DNA from: Larus michahellis
Taxonomy: Eukaryota; Chordata; Aves; Charadriiformes; Laridae
Assembly: GCF_964199755.1 (NCBI RefSeq)
Contig: NC_133917.1
Span: 3,169,501 to 3,233,500, forward strand
Length of the DNA: 64,000 nt
Reading direction: 5' to 3'
The position numbers and the translations under genes were made by a program. Each line of letters begins with the position of its first letter. Position 1 is the first letter of the stretch. Under the pieces are notes generated by a model that saw only the letters and a program-made list of their open reading frames with translations, was not told the origin of the DNA and ran no database searches. Below are positions 45,501 to 59,100 of this stretch, in pieces.

Positions 45501-48500
45501 ATTTCCCCCTATTTATAAAACATTGTTTCTCGAGCAGCTGTTTGGATATCTCCTGGCAGCACAAGTGCGCGCAGCGATGCTCACACACCCATCCTCTTCC
45601 TCACGCCGGGTCCCTCCCCACCAAACGCAGCTGCTGCTGCTCACGAAGGGTTTTCCAGCAGCTCCATGAGATCCTCAGCCGAGAAAAAAAACTTAAAAAG
45701 CCCCCCAACCTCCAAGGTGCTTAACCCAGCCGTGCCGAGGTCTCCGGCTTTTGGTGCCCAGGGAGAACCGGGGGCCAGAGGAAACCTAATAACTGCCCCG
45801 GGGCGGCCGAGCGCAGAGAGCTAAAAGAGAAGCCGGGTTCCTGGCTATGTAAATAAATGTCAAGTTATCTGATCACACAGGCAATAAATAGAAACAGGAG
45901 AGCATGGCCATGGGAGCCGCATCTGCCCGGAGCGTCGCCGTGTGGCCGGGAAGGGTGGGATGCCCCGAGCCCGGAGAAGGGACGAGCAGGAGGGACCGGG
46001 ACCAGGGCCGGAGCTGGGTTTGGTGATTTACAAGATGTGACAAGGGCGGCTGAAAATGATGGATAGGAGGTGGGTAATGCCGCTCCCCAGCTGGGCTCCG
46101 TGGTGTTAGCGGAGGGGAGAGGACGTCCCCAGCTATTTATCATCTTTCCCCAGGCCTCGTAGGACTGCGCACACCCAGTGTCCAGCAGTCCCTGGGTGGA
46201 TTAACCCTTTCCAAGGATGCCTGGGGGGTACGGCTCTGTGGCCGGATCCCCGCTACAGCAGGAGGATGCGGTTTCGCTCCTCTTTGCTGTTTCTGCCCCA
46301 AAGAATCCGCGGATGGGTGGGATGCTGCTGCTCTGGAGGAAGGAGGCAGGGGCTGGGTGGGCTGGTTCCCCCATGGAAAACAGAGTCCTTCCCTTTTTCA
46401 GGGTTTTTTTATGTGCCCGGGGTGCAGCGGGGGGAGGGTGGGTGGGCAAGGTGGGCCGCACCGGGCAGGCTGAGGTCGGCAGCTCATCACAGTAGTGAGG
46501 GTGAAGAGCCCCAGCACCGCCTGTGCAGGGGGGCAGGAATTGGGGGGTGGCAGCAGAAAACCGCGACAGGAGCTGGAGCCACGGGGAACCCCCCTGGAGC
46601 CCAGGCGTCGCCGATCCCTCCCACAGCTCCTTGGCCAGCGCTACCTTCTTATTAGATTTGGCAAAATATTACGGGGGTGTTTGGAAGGTTAATTAACACA
46701 AGGCACCGCAGCCTGGGAACGTGGTGGCGCCGATGGGTGAGTCCTCGGACAGCCGAGTTCAGGCCGTCGCGCTGAAATAAAACCCGCCCCAGCACGACGG
46801 GCACAAGCACGACCCGGTGCCTTTTCCAGCCGGGATGTCTCCTCTGCGCAGGATTAGACCTGGCACCATCCGGTCCTTCCTGCTGCTTGCCGCAACTCTC
46901 AGAGCATCCCCCGTGCGATGCTTCCCAGTTATCCTGGCCCTGTAGGCACCAGGCATACGGGGGACCCACTTCACCAGTGGGGAAACGGGGGAATGAAGCC
47001 GCGAGGGAACTGGCTGCCTTGTGCCGGGGAGCTGGGCTGGGGCTCCTGCCGGTACGCGGGCGATGCTGCCGCCCACCAGCAAGAAGCCACCTCGTCCCCC
47101 TGCCTGGACACTGCATCTCATCCCGCATGAGCCCCAAGGGTGACACAAACCCCAAACCAGCTCCTTATGGTGCACTTTGGGCAGAGAAAAAGGTTTTTCT
47201 CCTTCATTATAAACTGCATTTACAGGAAAAACCTGTGCCCGGCAGCTCGGAGGTGCCGGGGTCTCCTTCGGCGTCGTGGCACGGGAGGTGGGAGGTGCTG
47301 GGTGCCATCCCCAGCCCAGGGATGGAGGAACCGAGGGGCAAATAAAGCTGAACTGGAGCCAAGACGCTGGCTGGGGCTGCGGTACCAGGTAGCCATGGCT
47401 ATTTATCCCCTCCTGCTTCCCCGCCTGCGAGTCGGGGTGCAGTCGCACAGCCGTAACCTGACGCTCCCATTCCTGTCATGTTTTACATGGCCGGGCATGT
47501 GGTTATATTTTGTTTTGCCAACCTTTGCTTTCCCCAAAGGAGGGAATGAAAGGGCCAGTGTGCCGCCAATTTATTGTGCCTCCCGAGAGCCCCATGGCTG
47601 CCGAAAAAGCAGATGCCTTCTGCTTAATCTGGCCTGTTGCTATGTAAACCTCCTTCCCGCTTTGATGTCCCCTATAAATACTCCATGTGTTTCCAATAAA
47701 CTGGCATTTTTATCACTGGAGCTGTTAAAGGCAGATCTGTGTCAGATTTGTCCCTGGGCTCGGCCGGGGGTTCGCTGGGAATAACCTCCCTGCCCTCGTA
47801 AAGGGGCTCTTTGTATCTGGGACCGGGTGTCTGGGGCTGGGAGGGGACGCGGCGGCCGCAGCGATGGCACCGCTCCCGGCTCCGGCACGAGCTCCCAGGG
47901 GAATGGGATGCTGCCAGGGTGCTGGTCCCGCATCCGCTGGGGCTGAACCCTGGGCCGGGACCACCAGGGCCCCTGGGACCCTCAGGGCTCTGCCTGCCCG
48001 ACCCGGCTCCTCCCCGCAGCTTGGCCCCTCCAGAAGTGCCGCTCTCCCGTCTCGCATTTTTAAGTGCTTCTTGACAGCAAGCAGGAAGGCCCAGCTCCTT
48101 GGGGCTGATCGCAGGCGTCTCTTTTTTTTTTTTTTCTTCCTTTTCTTCCCAGTCCCTAATTTCGTAGCTTAAATTGCACAACAGCCGAAAGGTGTGTGGA
48201 AAACGCAACCCAACGTCCTTCCATGAGGTGCAGCCCAGAAGCGAGGACACCCCTTGTTTTTGTTAACAGTGTTTCTCAGAGGTGTTGGGCTGAAACCCAC
48301 CTCACCTGCTCACAAGCACCTCCTCAATCTCCCCAGCGTTCCCCCCTGCCCTTTCACCAGTATAAATCTCTCTGATTATCATTGTCGCCCAAGGACGGAG
48401 CACAGCCCGCCCCGGGCTCGGGGTGGCTCCTCCATCATGGTCACGGGTCAGTCCCCGTCTCCTGCAGCGGGCGCTGCTGTCGGTGACGCCGGCAGCACAC

Positions 48501-51500
48501 GAGGCCTTGGGGGGCTCAGCCCTGACAGGGGGTCCCTGGGGCAGCTGGTTGTGGCTGGGGCATCGGCCCCACTCCTCTCTGCAGGAGGAGGTGGCCTGGG
48601 GTGGCTGCAGAGTGGCGAGTAAGTCCCTGTGTCCTGAGACATTTGGGGACAAAGTCTGGTGCATTGACAGTCTGTGACGAGGACACCGGTGTGACGGAGC
48701 TGAGATGGACGCGGGCAATGTTTCAGAGGGGTGCTGGATATGGGCAAAGTTACTGCGGGTCTGGGTCTTCCCGAAAGCTCCGCGCATCGGGCGTGAGCGT
48801 CACCGCACATTGTCACTGCGCAAAATTCACCCTAAGAGACCCCGGTGGGGCAGGGGGTCCATTTTAACCCTCACCAGCCTCGGAAGCTCCTGCAGGGACG
48901 GGGTTCACACTGTGGCTGCCCGTGGGACAGCAGCTCCACCTCGTCCCCCCAGAGCCACAGCATCGTCCCCCTGCCATTGCGTCCTCCCTGGGGGCTTCTG
49001 CCCCTTCCTCTTCCAGGAGATGAAGGTCTGGCATGGGCTGGTCCTGCTGCAGCAGCTCCGGCATCTCCGTTCCGATGCCCCACCATGCGCAGGAGGCACC
49101 TGGGTGGACCCTCCCCATCGAAGTCCAGCAGCAACTGGGTTACCAGCTGTGGGACCGGGCAACCAACGTCTCTGCCCCATTGGGAAACTGGGGGAGGGGT
49201 TGTTGTGAGGGCTATTTTAATCCCTATTTTGGCCTGAAATGTGGTGTCAGAAGCCTGGCTGATATATGCTGCAAAAAAAGGGGTCGGCAGCGCTGGTATT
49301 CTTTATTTTGACAGGGCAATGAAAGTGTTATGTAGTCGTGACGCCTCCCTGCTGCTCCACCCCCCTCGGCCTTTATCAACCTGAAAGAGCCCAGGATCCT
49401 ATTTATAACCTAACCTGAATTGTGCGATGCATGGGGAAGGGGCCACAAAGAGCGGTGATTTATGAACGCGGAAAAAAACAATGCAGACCCTCCACACTCT
49501 CCCCGGGTCCGGAGGAGAGACCCCTTCACCCAGCCCCAGCACAGCAGGGACAGACCCGGGGAGGGGCGGGGGGTAGGGCTCGGAATGCCCCTGCTTGGTT
49601 CGCACAAGGTGACAGCAGCCCCTGCTCTTGCTTTTGGCTTTGAGATGGGAAGACGGAGCTTCCCAGGCACCAACTCCCCCCCCCGTCCCCCCACCAAGCA
49701 CTATAGCTGCTGTATGGACCGAGCGATCTGCCCCGTCCCGTTGGGGTCTGCAGCCTTCACGGGTGGGTTGTGTCGAACATCCCGAGGGTGTTGGTACCCC
49801 AGGTCACCTCCTGGCGCTCTTTCTGCGACGCCGCTCACCTTGAGATGTCCACGAGCATCCTTCTAAAATTATTTGATAGGTTCTAAATTATGTACTTTGA
49901 TAAAAAGTGCTTTCTGCTCACAGGTCAGGAGCACAGACGGATTGCAAAGCCCCGTGTTACGGCCCGGGGGGAAGGGGAGGGATGACAGCAAAGCTCGTCT
50001 CTCCAAGGTCAAACTGCTTCCATTCCTCACCCTTGCCTTTCTAATAACGTCGTCAACGAGCGCTGGCATTGGCGGCTCCAGGGGCGAAGGAAACTTGCCG
50101 TCCAGCTTGGCTCCATGGCACGCTTGGTTCCATGGCTTGGATCCATCCATGGATCCATGGCAGCGCCTCGGGAGGGGATTGGGGCAGGCAGTGCCTCCCT
50201 GGCCCTGCTCAAATGCCTGGTACCCACCAGCGCCAATGGCAGTTAAGCTTTCCGATGTCTTCTTACAGCTGTGAGCAATTCGGAGGAGGGTGTTTGGGCT
50301 GTACCTCTCTGTGCTGGCTGGTCGGGGGTTCCCCTGCCGCCCGCCCTCCCGTACCCCAGCGCTCTGTTCGCATTTCCCCTTTTCCCCCTTTTTTCGGATA
50401 GAAACCAGGGAGCAGCCAGGGCAGGGGTGGCGACGCCGGTGCCACCGACGGGCCTCTTGCCCCTTGCACGTATATCAGGTTATTGCTGATGACATCTGAA
50501 TTTGGCATTTGGAATACCTCCCTTCTGAGTTGTGACACATTGATGGTTGAAGCAACCCAGCAGGGTTTTGACTTTCCCTGCCTAATTACTGCCAGATTGC
50601 TCAGCCCCTGCCCCGTACTCCCCAGGGACGCAGCTGCACGTGTGGGGAACCGGGCTGCCCAAATTTCCAGCCTTGGCAAAACTCACCCTTGTCCCAGCGT
50701 CACTGCGACCGGGCTCTGCTGAGAAAGATGCAGCACCAGAATTAGTTTATTATCAATTTCCAGTGCAAAAGCACCTGGAAGTTGAGCTGGGCGGTGCTAA
50801 GTGTTTCATTAAGGATGCTCTACCTGCTGCTGCAGATCTCCTCCATCTCCCCATCTCTGGACCATCAGCCGGGGGTTGATGTGCTGGGTACCACCGGTGT
50901 CGGTCCATGAGCTCCCTGCTCCCGGCACAACCCCCGCGCTGCAGTTTCGCGCTGAAGAGCTTAACGAGGGTGTTTCTTCTATCTTAACTAATTTATTCTT
51001 GTATACATCGAGGTCAGCCAGGGTGCAGGGCACTGCAACCAGAGTGAGAAAAGCTCTTGACAACGGAGATCTTGCTCTGCTTTCCGTCAAGCGTCAGCCC
51101 CGCTGCCATCAGCATTTCCCTTTGGTGTCGGAGCCGAGTCACCGGCCAGGGACGTGGCACCTCCCTGCCGCTGGCGCGGATTCCTTGAGGAATGACGCCA
51201 GGGATCGGCTGCCTGCGTGTGCCATGGCCACGTTATGGTGGGGTTTGGCCCTGCCTGTGCGAGAGGAGCCTGGGGAGCGGGCAGGACACAGCTCTGCGCG
51301 CCCAGCCGGTGCCACCGCCGGCGGAGGTGCTGGCTCCTGGCTGCGGTGAGCCGTGGCAGCGGCAGGACTGCCCGGAGCAGGGGGGGGAGAATAATAGTAA
51401 AAAGACTTTTACGAGGCAGCTGCTTGCAGGGGCTTGTTGTGAGAAAAGCAGATCCAGGTGCTGCACTCAACCAAGCATGAAAAGCAGCAGAGGGGAAGGG

Positions 51501-51625
51501 CTGCGGGGAAGGGAGAGCGCCGCAGCGTGCGCCGCAGTCACCCGGCTTTTACTGTACAGGGGAGACCGAGAAGCTCATCTCGTGTCCCCAGATATTGGGG
51601 ACAGAAGGAGTCAAAGTAGCCGGAG
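42526..51625. other. Non-coding flank, no gene seen
   Basis: It is GC-rich with short AT-rich islands (about 43960-44060, 44520-44660, 47600-47720, 49200-49440). Homopolymer T runs occur near 44647 and 48121. I found no splice-consistent coding sequence. Confidence 0.45.
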
Positions 51626-51629
51626 AAGT

Positions 51630-51667
51630 GGATGGATGGATGGATGGATGGATGGATGGATGGATGG
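51630..51667. repeat. (GGAT)n microsatellite
   Basis: About nine uninterrupted copies of GGAT. Confidence 0.97.
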
Positions 51668-51899
51668 GAGACCCTGGGGATGCGAGGAAGCAATGGAGCT
51701 GCCAGGGCATGGCTGCTCGTTGCCGGCCAAGCCCCCCAGCACGTTCCTCCCTCCCACTTTGCACACCTGTATGAACCGGCTTTTGTCCCCACTCGCCCGC
51801 ATGTCCCGGCGGAGGGAAGAGACGCTTGAGGTCTCGCATCTGCCTTCTGAAAGCGGCCAGGTTCCTGCTGCAGGGAGCAGGCGCGTGGCTCCTCCTCCC

Positions 51900-53100
51900 T
51901 CTGACCCCCGTGGTTTGAGGAGCTGGTGTGAAACTGTACGGGACGGTAAATGCCACCGTCCCGGTTGTCAGCCCAGCAATCACCTCCTTAGCCCTCTTCT
52001 GCCTCCACCACAGACTCAACTCAGAAGAAAAGCTTCATCTCGGTGGGTTCATGAGCAAGAAGGAACAAATCGGCACTTGCATAAGCCTGGAAATAGTCGT
52101 ACAATTGGTGCTTTGTCCTAGATTCAAGCAACATCAGTATTGGCACAAATCCACCCCAGACCCATGGCTTGCTTCTTCCCAAACCGAGTTAATTTTGAGG
52201 CCCAGAGCTGTAGAAACTTCAGCTTTAGGACTTTCTTCATCAAAATACTGTTCTTTTCTAATTTCTGGAGGTCACTAAGCACGTCCGTGATGTGTTTGAA
52301 TTCCTGCTACCTAGCCAAAAGTCTTGCAGGAAGTCAAGAGGTTCCTCAATGGAGACATTCAAAATGTCTATAACAACGCCCGCCCAGAGTTCATGTTTCA
52401 TTGCGCGTTGATTTATCATCCCTTGAGTTAATTATTGACCTTAGCTTTGCCTTGGTCAATATTTACCTCCCCAGGTCAATAAATCTTGACGTTCACCTCA
52501 ACAGAAGTCGATATCTCCTTAGTGTTTGTCTATTCCTTCTGTTGCTAATTTTGCTGAAAGCTTTTATTTATTCTTATAAAGCGTGCTCGCTTGGCGCAAG
52601 GCCCACTTGGAGACGAGCAACCTTGGTGTATCCATTATGGACAAAGGCCTTTGCTTCTCTCCGATGGCTCACGTGGGACTTCATGGACACAAACTGTGGG
52701 TGGCATCACTCCAGCCAAGACAGGACACTGTTTTCTTCCATCTGACTGATGAGACCTGGCCAGTTTTCAATCATCAGCAACACTGGCTTTTCTGATGGAG
52801 CTGACTGCTTTGCTGCCGAGAAGACCACGTGTTCCTACCATCCAGGCTTGGAGCTGGTCAAATGTTGGGGCAGGGGAAAGACGAATCACAGCTTATCCTC
52901 AAATATTTATGGAAAGATAGGCCAGCTCTTGAGGATGTCATCCCTGCTTTGCTGCTTGGTCCTTGAGTTTCACAGACAGCTTGTGGGTGCCATTCTCATG
53001 ATCTCACTCCTAACGGAGGAGACCCGTCTCTGATAGGGATGGGCAAGGGAGTCGTGATTTTAAAGATGCTATTTCCATGGTCTGAATAAGCCTTTCCTCT
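51900..53100. other. AT-richer island of unknown origin
   Basis: About 1.2 kb has clearly lower GC than its flanks and few CpG. No long coding frame is present and it is not recognisable as CR1. It could be an old mobile element, a long non-coding RNA or a conserved regulatory block. Confidence 0.4.
52436..52478. promoter_or_regulatory. Cluster of nuclear-receptor half-sites
   Basis: TGACCT at 52436-52441, TGGTCA at 52453-52458 and AGGTCA at 52473-52478 lie within 43 bp in the AT-richer island. Confidence 0.3.
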
Positions 53101-56100
53101 AAGTACAGCAGCTCTGGGGGTGTAAATCGTTCCCCGCTCCTGTCTGTGGAGGCAGGAACACCCCATCGGGCCCTCGGCCTTGGCCACTGCAGTGGTCCAG
53201 GGGTCCTCCCAGGTGATGCCTCTGGCACCACCTGGAAGAGAGCTTGCCCTTCCCTTCTTTCCATTAAATGGAACTAGATTAATTGCTGACACATCTATAT
53301 GCCCCTGTCCTCTCTCCTTTTGATTATCCCCGTGACAAAGATTAATTGGAGTTGCTGTAGGAGGCTGGGGGCATGGGGAGGGTGCGAGAAGCACATCCGA
53401 TGCGGGTACGAGTGGGTGACATACGGCTTCAGAAGCCTGAAGGCCTCCTGTGTGCTCCAGCTGTGCCGTGTCTGAGGTCCCTGGCCACCGTCGTGTTTCT
53501 CAGCAGAAAAGCCCAGAAACCCATGGAGGCACAAAACATGATCCGTAGCTCCTGGGAATCCTTCTTCCCCCAGACACGGACACAGGTGGGTACAGCCGCT
53601 CTCCAGCCAATGCCCATCTATGGCGGTGTCGCATGGGCAGTGCTGGTCCTTCAGTGCAGAGGCAGAGCCACCCATCACCTTTTGCTCCAATTTTCTGCTG
53701 GCCCAGCCCAAATCCCAGCCCTCTTTTAGGCAGAGTGGGTACCGAGGAGGATCCTGCCTGGGGTGAGATTTCTGTTTCCGCGATGGTGCTGAGGGACGGG
53801 AGCAGGGTCTTCCCATCCTGAGGGCCGGTGGTGGGACATATTGGCTGGAGATGGCTGCTGTCTCCTGGCACTGTAGGGCTGAGGACACGCGGTTTTGTGG
53901 ATTCCCCTCTCTTGTCCCTAGTGCCACCTACGGAGTCTGGGCTCCTGGGTCTGGGACAAGCTCTGGTAAATGCCGGATTCTGTAGCATTGGATATGGGCA
54001 GAGATTTTTGTCTTACAATCACCTGATTTGGGAATAAATCTCTGCTCCTTGCCTCTCGTTGCATGTCCCCTTGCCCACCAGGACCCCCTGACATAATCCC
54101 TAATCTCTCTCCCCCTGCGAGGAGAAGAGGGGAATAACCTCCATCCCTGTGCTCCTGCCTCGAACTTTTAATATTTTAATTGAGTGAATTGACCTGGAGT
54201 AGTCTATTGAACTCTGCCTGACCTTTTAAATAACAGGTCAAGGATTTAGCTTTGCAATGCTGACCTCTTCCCTTATCTGCTAATACCGCTCCTCTCTCAA
54301 TTAGCTGCTGTCCCCCCGACCCGGTGAAGTTGGGACCACTTCGCAGGCGTCACTGTGGCTTCCTCCACGCACGAGTGGGTAACGCCGCGCGGCTCCCGCC
54401 TCCGTGGCTCTGAAACGGAGATCATTGATGCTCCCTTGGGGTTTGCTGCCACTGTCCTACAGCGTCCTTCTTCAGGGACAGGCCTCCAGGGAGGGATGTC
54501 CACCAGCACCCAAAGAGAGCTTCATCCTTGACTTTTACTGGCGGGGAGAATGGAGGCATGGCAGAGGGAAAAGCGAAGCTGACGCCGCTCTGAGGGTCCT
54601 ATAGAGGCTCCAGCCTCATCAACCACATTGAGGGGACTGAAAGGGCACTTTCCTCATTTCCTTGGACGTTAAAGGTCATCGAGAGGAACAGCGTGAGATC
54701 CCACCTGCCCTGGGGAACCAAGGGAGGTGACCCCTTTGGACCAGCTCGAGCTGCTGCTGTGGCCCAGCCAGCAGGTTCTTCCCAAGGACGATAGTGGAAA
54801 ACGCTTACCAGGAGTCTTGTGTCATGCTAAGGGCTGAAACAGGGATTTTTTTGGTGTTTCAGCAGACCTGGGACGTGGATCCCTCCACAATCACATCAGC
54901 TTGAACAAGAGGCGCTGTGTCATGAGTAAAACGGGCTCTGCAGGTTCCTCATGCCCTGCATGCCAGGGCAGCGCTCCCCTGTGTCCAGAAGATGGACTCA
55001 TGTCCAGGTGAACCTTTACGGGTTTTGAATCTCTCTCTACGGCCCCTTGTTAGAGGTCGGAGCCTGTTCCTTGGGCAGCGGCCGGCTGTGGCCGTGCCAC
55101 CCTGTCCCACCCAACACAGCTGGCTTCTCCATCTGCTCGGCGCAGCGGCCACTGCCTTTACGGGGAGCATCATTTAACTTTTACGGGGATCTGAGGGGGC
55201 CGGCGAACAAACGCAAAGATTTGTAAACCCATAAAACTCTGCCTGGTCCAATTTTATCTCCGCGAGAGCCTGGTTTGGGGAGCAGCCCTGGGTTACCCAG
55301 CCCTGTTAAATTAGCACTGGGCTCTGCATTCCAGAGTATAAATATCTGCCATTGTAGTGCTGAGGAATGCAAGCGCGTTGGAGTCTAAAATTAAAGAGCT
55401 GGGACGAAGGCATCTCGGGTTACCAGAAACAAGACTCCATTGTGCTCCCATTGGGGCTTCGCCTTGGTGCAGGGAAGTGGACTGTGAGCGTTTAGAAACC
55501 GCCTGGGTTAAATGCGAGGGGTGAAATAGCCTTTCAGTGCAAAATTTTTGATATGTATCTTAAGTTGAACCCCCCCGGCTGCTGCTCCGGGGGACAGGGT
55601 GCCCCACCAGGCGCTGGGTGCAAGGTGCAGAGGATGCTCCGGAGCTTTGCAGCATTTTCCGGGGGCTTTTCTATCACCCGTGTGGGATGCTCTGGCGCCC
55701 CGTCCCCTTCTCCTGCCTCGGCTCCCCACGTCTTTAAGCAACAGCTTAAATTAAGCCCCTGTGGGACTCGGGTCAGTGTTAACTCACATCCCGCGCCCGT
55801 GTGGTGGGGAGGAACGTGCTGTGAGCCCCATCCCTGTGCCTGGCCCCATCCGCGCCCACCCTTGAACGCAGCCGTTGCTCATGTCGCTCCGCTCTGTTTA
55901 ACACGCAGAGCCAGAGATGCTCGGCTGATGTTTACCGGCGATGAGGCCACTTGCGCAGAGGAATTTCTGGCCCCTGGAAAAAAAACTGGTGCAGGGGAAA
56001 TTTGTTGTGTCTTTTTTTTTTTTTTAATTTTTTTTTTTAACGATGGTCTATATTCTGCAAAGGAATGGAAAACGGGGCAGGGTGGGATTGTGCTGAGGTT

Positions 56101-59100
56101 GCACCGGGGGTACCGGGGTGGTGTTCGACCTGCCCGGGTTCCCTGTGCCATGGCGGTCCAGAGGAAGCCTTGAGCCCAGCAGCCACACGGAACCCTCTCC
56201 TTCCGGAGAAACTCCCCCTGTTTCTCGCTTCAGATGCAAACGTCTCTTTGGCTGAAAATAAGGAACAGGGTTAGAAGGAAGGCAGGAGTCAGAAAGGAGC
56301 AGAAAAATTCAGATTTGCTTGTTATTTGCTGTTTTGCTCCGCTGTTCGTGGTTAGGACGCGGTTCTTCACGCAGGGGTGTGATCCTGAGTGTTACTTCCC
56401 CACGCCTGCTGCACCTTGGTTTTGCTCTCCTGGTTCCAACCCGACGCTGCCAGAGCGGGACACGGGGCCCGGGGGGATGATGGAAGGGGTCTTCCCTGCC
56501 TTTGATGAGGGTTTCACTTCATGTCTTGCCCCGAAAGCCCGGAGGTTGCTGGCAGCGTGGGTGGGGGCCGCCACGGCCATGGGGGTGTTGGATCCCCTTT
56601 TGCAGGGGGTCCCGGTCACCTCCCTTTAATCCCAGCCCGCGAGCGTGGGCTCTGATTGCCGTTTTGAACCCACACGCCCGCTCAGCGAGCGCGGGGTCCG
56701 TGACGCAGAAAAAACACAGAAACCTCAGTAAATATGGAGCTGTTTCCTGTTGCCGCCGCGGTGTCCCCTGAGCAATCAATTTATGGCCCCTAAAGCTCCT
56801 CTAAGTGGATTTATCCTCTCAAGATAAATCTTTTCCCCTTTGTGCGCGCAGAGCGCGGCCCCGCTTCTGCGGCCGCTGCTGCCAAATCAGGTGTTCGGGG
56901 GGATTAAACCCCATGGCTGGACCCCTGGCCCACGCTGGCATCGGTGGCAACGCCGAGCCCAGTGGCAGTAGCCACCCTGCTGGGCCGGTGCCGGCGGCTC
57001 GCCCCCAAATGGTTCTCATGGTCATGGGACTATATTCTTTTTTTTTAATCAAGGGAACGTGTTTGCCCCGGGGTAAGGTCTTAGGGCTGAACTATGATTT
57101 TCCTTACGCAAATGGACTAAACAAAGGGCTCCCGGGAGTCCTCTCCCTGCTCCCTCCGCTGCCTCCCAGCAGAGATAAGCCCACGAGGACCCTCCTCAGG
57201 ACGGACCGGGATCCTCGAGCCGCCTTGTTTATCCCCGGGAGCCGCTTTAAGTAAATAAAGCTGCTAATGGACCCTCCGCCTTCTCCACCTTCGCAGGATT
57301 TGCTGTGGAGGGGTCCCCAGGCTGGGGGTGGTGCTCGGGGGTCCCCGTCTCTCCCGTCGTGCTGCGGAGACCGGGGATCCCGAAGCTCTGCGGGAGCAGA
57401 GCGGGCGGGCGGTGGTTATTTATTCCCCTCCGTGGAGAAAGGGAAGGGAACTGAGGCAGCTTCCCTTCTCACCGGAGAGGAGGAGCCGGGTTTAATTGCA
57501 AACGGGAGCGGGGATGCTGGGGGACGCTCCCCAGCCGCCGGCAGCGCAGCCCCCGGCTCCAGCCTTCTGCTTGCGCTGGGCTGGAAAAAGCCCTATTAGC
57601 TCCACGAATTTTAAGCACAACCAGATGTGGGAGATGAAGCTGTTAAACTCCTTTTGTGCTCTCGGCAGAGGCCGGGGGTGAGGGGGGGGGGTGTGCTCCC
57701 GGGCCCCCGCACCGCTCCGTCCCCCCTTCACTGCGGTTACTGAAGCCAGAGGCTTCGTTCGGGCCAGGGAGGGGACAGTGCCGCGCAGAAAATTCTCATG
57801 TGACAATTCGGGGGGGGGGTTGTCTCTCATTGCTGAAACCACGGCTAAGGCTTGTGCCACGAGCTCCTTTCCCAATTTTTGCTCTTTTACAAGCACCAGT
57901 ATGCTCCAGAAATTCAGTGCAAGCTCTTTATAAGCAGGAGACCCATTTCCAAACTGCACTTTCTGGAGGTTGAAGGACTTTGCTTTCCACAAGCTTGTCC
58001 CTGTTAGGAGTCGGCGTGCATTTGATCTTGTCACCGGGAGCAGGTATCCCCGAATCCCAGGAGAGAGCACGAGCAGCGAGGATCCAGCAGCCCGGCCGCC
58101 AATAAATCAGCAGCTCTCCGTAATTTTATGTAACGTTAATAAATCAGACAAATGAAAATAGCTTGAGCCTTGTAAGGCATAAATCAACCTTCCACTCTGG
58201 CATGGTGCTTTAAAATAATTTGTAGATTGATGGTTGTCTGGCTGAATGAGGGAGTTGGGGGCCTGGGAAGATTTTTAATGACCGCTGCAGTGCAATGTCT
58301 CCCCGGGCAGAGTCCCAGCTCCTCCCCCCTTCCCAGTTTGCCAGAAGCGGCTCCGAGGGAACTGGGGGTCGGCTGCGGCGCGGGGAGCAGGGGGAGGTCA
58401 GAGCCAGACACCCAGCCCGCGGGCCCTGGGTGCCCCTCACCCTGGGCGCCCTTCCTTGGCATCGGGGACTTTTCTGAGGCTGGGGCCCCCCGGGCTCTGG
58501 GTACAAACTCGCTGGGACCGGGTCCCCTCCCTCCTGCTGGTCTCTGGGGTGGCACCGCTGCCGGCACGGGATCCGTGCTGCCATCACGGAGGGCTCCCAG
58601 GGCTTTGGAAGAGGGAAAAGCAGCAGGAGATGCGCAGCTTGGCAGAGCTTCTCCTGTGCCCTCCGAAAGTGCGGCCGGAGTGCAAGGGACTCACCAGACC
58701 CGCTCCCAAAAAACCCACCCCCTCTCCGTCCCTGCTGCCACCGCGGGCTCAGCGTGGCCGTTCCAGGGACACACCAGCGTCACCATGGTTCTGGCTGCTG
58801 CCACCGCGGGCACAGCGCCTGCTCTGGCAGAGCAAGGACCTCGATCTCGCCAAACCCAGGACAATGTTGGCATCAAAACCAAGGGAAAATATTCCTTTTT
58901 TTTGGTTTTGTTCCTGTTATTCGTTTCTATCCTGGTTTTGATTGCTGCCCTCCCTGCCCCGGCAGGTCCCACGTGGTGCCGGTGCCGTGAGCGTTAGTGC
59001 CGGGTCGGGGCTCCCAGTCTGTCCCTGTCCTTACTGCTTGCTGGTGGGCAACCGTTTAACTCTTCTTGGCCTCATTTTCCCCATCCTCACACTGAAAATA

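Noticed and set aside
47660-47720. TATAAATA followed by AATAAA near 47.7 kb, as a small gene
   Set aside because: No open frame or splice pattern links them; chance motifs in an AT-rich block.
50130-50165. Nested palindrome of CCATGGATCCATGG type
   Set aside because: Short, low-complexity GGAT-like sequence with no neighbouring feature; no function can be argued.
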